Under the pieces are notes generated by a model that worked only from the letters and a program-made list of their open reading frames with translations, did no database searches and was not told where the DNA came from. Shown here one piece after another: positions 5,300 through 7,544 of a stretch of 7,544 nucleotides of DNA (its first letter is position 1; every line of letters starts with the position of its first letter). This DNA is from Ruminococcus sp. (GTDB taxonomy: Bacteria; Bacillota; Clostridia; Oscillospirales; Ruminococcaceae), in NCBI GenBank assembly GCA_017544125.1, contig JAFYET010000008.1, forward strand, positions 1-7,544, written 5' to 3'. The translations under genes were made by a program, and so were the position numbers.

Positions 5300-5757
5300 T
5301 TGCCTCGCTCCCTTTCAAACTCTTCCGCCGCAGCCTTGACCTTATCAAGCTCGAATGATGAGAAAACGTGCCTGTCGTCATCTGTCAGCAGGCGGTAGTG
5401 GCGTGAGATGTAGTTTTGCTGAATGTGCCAGCCGTCGCCCTGCTGCGTTTCCTGCCACCATACACGCCCGCCCATGGTCTTCGGGTATTTGGGGGTGACT
5501 TTCTCAAAGGCAAGGGCTTTCAGCATATCCTGCATATCGCCGCCGAAGGTGTTTTGCAGCACCGTGCTCTGCGAAAAGAGCGAGCACAGCGCCGCCGCCC
5601 CCGTCCACCCCAGCGAGCAGCGGCCTTTCTCGATGCCCACAAGCGTCTTTTTTGAAAGCCCTAAGCACCCCGCCATGCTCTCCTGTGTCAGCGCATATTC
5701 TGTTCTTACGAGCCGCAGCTGCTCGTCTGTCTTTTTTATAAATTCCTCTCTTGTCAT
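5296..5757 (-). CDS. XRE-family transcriptional regulator with a distinct C-terminal domain
   Basis: A 153-residue protein; ATG at 5757-5755 follows AAAAGGAG. A helix-turn-helix occupies about residues 14-66: LRLVRTEYALTQESMAGCLGLS followed by KKTLVGIEKGR and WTGAAALCSLF, the Cro/C1 pattern. The C-terminal half has FGGD (71-74), MGGRVWWQ (95-102) and WHIQQNYISRHYRLL (110-124), resembling a compact domain rather than a sugar- or metal-binding fold; its ligand is unknown. It is the first gene of a four-gene operon and overlaps the next gene by four bases. A perfect palindrome covers its own -10, so negative autoregulation is likely. No protease or kinase partner that would suggest a phage or toxin-antitoxin repressor is present. 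Confidence 0.9.
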   Translation of the reverse strand: MTREEFIKKTDEQLRLVRTEYALTQESMAGCLGLSKKTLVGIEKGRCSLGWTGAAALCSLFSQSTVLQNTFGGDMQDMLKALAFEKVTPKYPKTMGGRVWWQETQQGDGWHIQQNYISRHYRLLTDDDRHVFSSFELDKVKAAAEEFERERGK

Positions 5758-5790
5758 AAAAATGCTCCTTTTCGTTACAAATTTCCTCTT

Positions 5791-5808
5791 TAGTGTAATC
5801 TTACACTA
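5791..5808. promoter_or_regulatory. Operator-like palindrome on the regulator promoter
   Basis: Two perfect 8-bp arms TAGTGTAA and TTACACTA flank a 2-bp centre. The site contains the whole -10 hexamer (5803-5798) and the predicted start, so a dimer bound here would block RNA polymerase. The adjacent XRE regulator is the obvious candidate to bind it. No second full copy was found in the window. Confidence 0.8.
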
Positions 5809-5826
5809 TTTGAGCGGATTTGTCAA
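5798..5826 (-). promoter_or_regulatory. Promoter of the regulator/membrane-protein operon
   Basis: Perfect TTGACA (5826-5821) and TAAGAT (5803-5798) are separated by 17 bp on the minus strand. The start would be near 5791 with a leader of about 34 bases. The -10 matches consensus at 4 of 6 and lies at the centre of the palindrome, as in a repressible promoter. Confidence 0.82.
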
Positions 5827-6000
5827 GAGGATTTTGAAAAAAACTGATTTCAGGCATTTGGAGGTAAGCTATAAAGGGCAGCAATCCGAAAGGGGAGGAG
5901 TTTGAATAAAGCACCAAATCCTCCTTTGTGCTTAATTGCCTATAAACGGAGTGTATATACCGATATTTCGGTCAAAAGGGCGATTTGGCGGGCGTTTGTA
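5827..6000. other. Divergent intergenic region without a recognised gene
   Basis: The whole space between the regulator and the exporter permease is 333 bp (5758-6090), bounded by divergent promoters. The middle part holds an imperfect hairpin (about 5894-5904 with 5915-5924, GGAGGA/TCCTCC with a one-base bulge) and a weak 5-bp hairpin ACCGA/TCGGT (5959-5963 with 5968-5972). No T run makes either a good terminator. No RNA gene or riboswitch was recognised. Confidence 0.6.
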
Positions 6001-6029
6001 TTGACACTTTTCGGGCTTTGTGGTAGAAT
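6001..6029 (+). promoter_or_regulatory. Promoter of the polysaccharide exporter operon
   Basis: Perfect TTGACA (6001-6006) and TAGAAT (6024-6029) with a 17-bp spacer and an extended -10 TGG. The start would be near 6036, giving a leader of about 55 bases before the TTG start codon. Confidence 0.87.
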
Positions 6030-6090
6030 TAACCTTGTATTATTATCAATTGTTTTTACAAAAAGTATTATGAAAAAGGACTGAATTTTC

Positions 6091-6984
6091 TTGACGGAAG
6101 AAAGAAAGCACAGGTTCAAGGAGGGCTCGTTTTTAGAGCTCTTAAATTACAAAGACCTGCTATATCAGCTTGTTGCAAGGGATATAAAGCTAAAATACCG
6201 CCGCAGCTTCTTGGGCTATGTGTGGAGCGTTTTAAACCCCCTGCTTATAATGATAATCATGTCGATAGTGTTCACCATGCTCTTTACAAAGAAGACCGAG
6301 CTGTTCCCCATATACCTTATGTGCGGCAGAACGGTGTTTGAGTTTATAAAGACCGCTACCGATAAGGCACTTGGCGCTGTTACCGACAACGCATCGCTTT
6401 TAAAGAAGACCTACGTTTCAAAGTTTATGTTCCCCATGTCGAAGATAACCGCATCAATGGTGGATTTCGTGTTCTCACTGGGTGCGCTCGTTCTGCTGAT
6501 AATCTACTACTCGTTCAAATACAGCCGCTCGCTTTTCTCCTTCTGGGATCTGGGCATAGTCATAGTCATAGTCGAGGCTTATATCTTCGCTATGGGGCTT
6601 GGCTTCCTGCTGGCAGCGCTCAACGTCTTTTTCAGGGATATCAAGTATATCTACCACGCTATCACAACAATGTGGATATACTGCTCGGCAATATTCTACA
6701 ACATGGGCTCATTCTACGACAAGGGCGCAAAGCAGATAAAGGCAGGCCATACCCCCTACGCCCTCTATCTTGCAAAGATAATCGAGTATCTGAATCCCGC
6801 ATATATATACATCAAGCAGTTCCGTGCATTCGTGTGGGTGCCTATCTGCGGCAGAAAGCTCGAATCGTGGGCATTCGTCGATGCCAAGGACTTTGTACTG
6901 GGCTTTGCATACGCATTTTTGATGTTCACTATCGGCGTGGCAGTGTTCAGAAAATCGCAGGATAAGTTTATTCTTTACATTTAA
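6091..6984 (+). CDS. ABC-2 type polysaccharide/teichoic acid export permease (TagG/Wzm-like)
   Basis: A 297-residue protein beginning at TTG 6091; AAAAAGGA lies ten bases upstream and no in-frame ATG or GTG fits the N-terminal motif better. The amphipathic N-terminus carries YKDLLYQLVARDIKLKYRRSFLGYVWSVLNPLL (20-52), the hallmark of O-antigen/teichoic-acid exporter permeases. About six hydrophobic segments follow (near 43-65, 71-90, 119-140, 153-180, 188-207, 267-285), with FFRDIKYI (180-187) in the conserved loop before helix 5. It would form a dimeric channel with the ATPase encoded 14 bases downstream and export a lipid-linked glycan. The polymer is unknown, because no glycan-synthesis gene is in view. 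A hexamer repeat ATAGTC x3 (6556-6573) lies in frame in helix 4. Confidence 0.93.
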   Translation: MTEERKHRFKEGSFLELLNYKDLLYQLVARDIKLKYRRSFLGYVWSVLNPLLIMIIMSIVFTMLFTKKTELFPIYLMCGRTVFEFIKTATDKALGAVTDNASLLKKTYVSKFMFPMSKITASMVDFVFSLGALVLLIIYYSFKYSRSLFSFWDLGIVIVIVEAYIFAMGLGFLLAALNVFFRDIKYIYHAITTMWIYCSAIFYNMGSFYDKGAKQIKAGHTPYALYLAKIIEYLNPAYIYIKQFRAFVWVPICGRKLESWAFVDAKDFVLGFAYAFLMFTIGVAVFRKSQDKFILYI

Positions 6985-6998
6985 AAGGAAAATGATAC

Positions 6999-7544
6999 AT
7001 GAGCGAATATATTGTTGATGTAGATAAAGTGACCGTTCGCTTCAACAAAGCGTCGGAGAATATAGATAACCTTAAGGAGTATTTTGTAAAGCTCGTAAAG
7101 CATGAGCTGATGTTCAAGGAGTTTTTAGCACTAAAAGACGTTGACCTGAAGATCAAGCCCGGCGAGGCGTGGGCGATAATCGGCACCAACGGCTCGGGCA
7201 AGAGCACCCTCCTTAAAGTAATAAGCCGTATACTCAAGCCCTATAAGGGCAGCGTCACGGTCAACGGCACGGTGGCTTCTCTTATCGAGCTGGGTGCGGG
7301 CATCGACCCCAAGCTCACAGCGAGGGAGAATATATACTTAAACGGCTGTATTCTCGGCTATTCCAAGAAATTCGTGGCTGAGCGCTTTGATGAGATAGTT
7401 GAGTTCTCAGAGCTTGAGGACTTTCTTGACACCCCCGTCAAGAACTTCTCCTCGGGTATGAAATCAAGGCTGGGCTTCTCGGTGGCTACCATGGTAAAAC
7501 CCGATATACTCATAGTTGACGAGGTTCTCTCGGTGGGCGACGTG
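6999..7544 (+). CDS. ABC transporter ATP-binding protein of the polysaccharide exporter (TagH/Wzt-like), 5' part
   Basis: 182 codons are present; the gene continues past the right edge. ATG at 6999 follows AAAAGGAA; the ATG at 6992 is out of frame and soon stops. Motifs in order: Walker A GTNGSGKST (62-70), the IELGAGIDPKLTARENIYLNG stretch (96-116) typical of this subfamily, the variant ABC signature FSSGMKSRLGFS (150-161) in place of SGGQ, Walker B DILIVDE (169-175) and the start of the D-loop SVGD (178-181). The His switch and any C-terminal carbohydrate-binding domain, which would distinguish Wzt-like from TagH-like members, lie outside the window. It pairs with the permease just upstream. 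Confidence 0.94.
   Translation, partial: MSEYIVDVDKVTVRFNKASENIDNLKEYFVKLVKHELMFKEFLALKDVDLKIKPGEAWAIIGTNGSGKSTLLKVISRILKPYKGSVTVNGTVASLIELGAGIDPKLTARENIYLNGCILGYSKKFVAERFDEIVEFSELEDFLDTPVKNFSSGMKSRLGFSVATMVKPDILIVDEVLSVGDV

Noticed and set aside
5423..5905. 160-residue plus-strand frame opposite the regulator
   Set aside because: It is antisense to the XRE gene, crosses the operator and promoter, and lacks any ribosome site or family motif.
5902..6084. Possible 60-residue TTG-start gene upstream of the exporter permease
   Set aside because: The exporter promoter (6001-6029) lies inside it, the ribosome site spacing to the TTG is too short, and the peptide shows no family resemblance; it is more likely leader and intergenic DNA.

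Overview
The window looks like a chromosomal segment of a low-to-moderate-GC Gram-positive gut anaerobe, most likely a Ruminococcus or close relative. The reasons are strong AGGAGG-type ribosome sites, sigma-A-like promoters with AT-rich spacers, a GH130 mannosylglucose phosphorylase start resembling the Ruminococcus albus enzyme, and an LTA-synthase-like envelope enzyme. The genus is inferred from remembered protein similarity and could not be searched.

Layout, left to right. Bases 1-350 (minus) hold the 5' part of a GH130 phosphorylase gene with its own promoter and two LacI/CcpA-type operator-like sites 21 bp apart. Bases 668-2806 (minus) hold a large seven-helix membrane phosphoglycerol-transferase/sulfatase-fold enzyme with a promoter at 2860-2888 and a terminator at 538-573. 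Bases 3080-4033 (minus) hold L-lactate dehydrogenase with a consensus promoter and a terminator at 2982-3013. Bases 4114-5757 (minus) hold a compact four-gene operon: an XRE-type regulator, a five-helix membrane protein coupled to it by an ATGA overlap, and two small membrane paralogues in tandem. An 18-bp perfect palindrome sits on the -10 of this operon. Bases 6091-7544 (plus) hold the permease and ATPase of a TagG/TagH (Wzm/Wzt-like) polysaccharide or teichoic-acid exporter behind a TTGACA promoter; the ATPase runs off the right edge.

The segments look like neighbouring independent transcription units: mannoside catabolism, envelope polymer synthesis, fermentation, an autoregulated membrane-protein module, and polymer export. 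The least described pieces are (a) the regulator/membrane-protein module, whose last two genes share an almost identical 85-bp 5' end but have diverged downstream, and (b) an intergenic two-hairpin element present twice (586-670 and 3025-3077). Each copy lies between a stop codon and the terminator, with the same AATTRAGGT core but different, base-pair-preserving stems.
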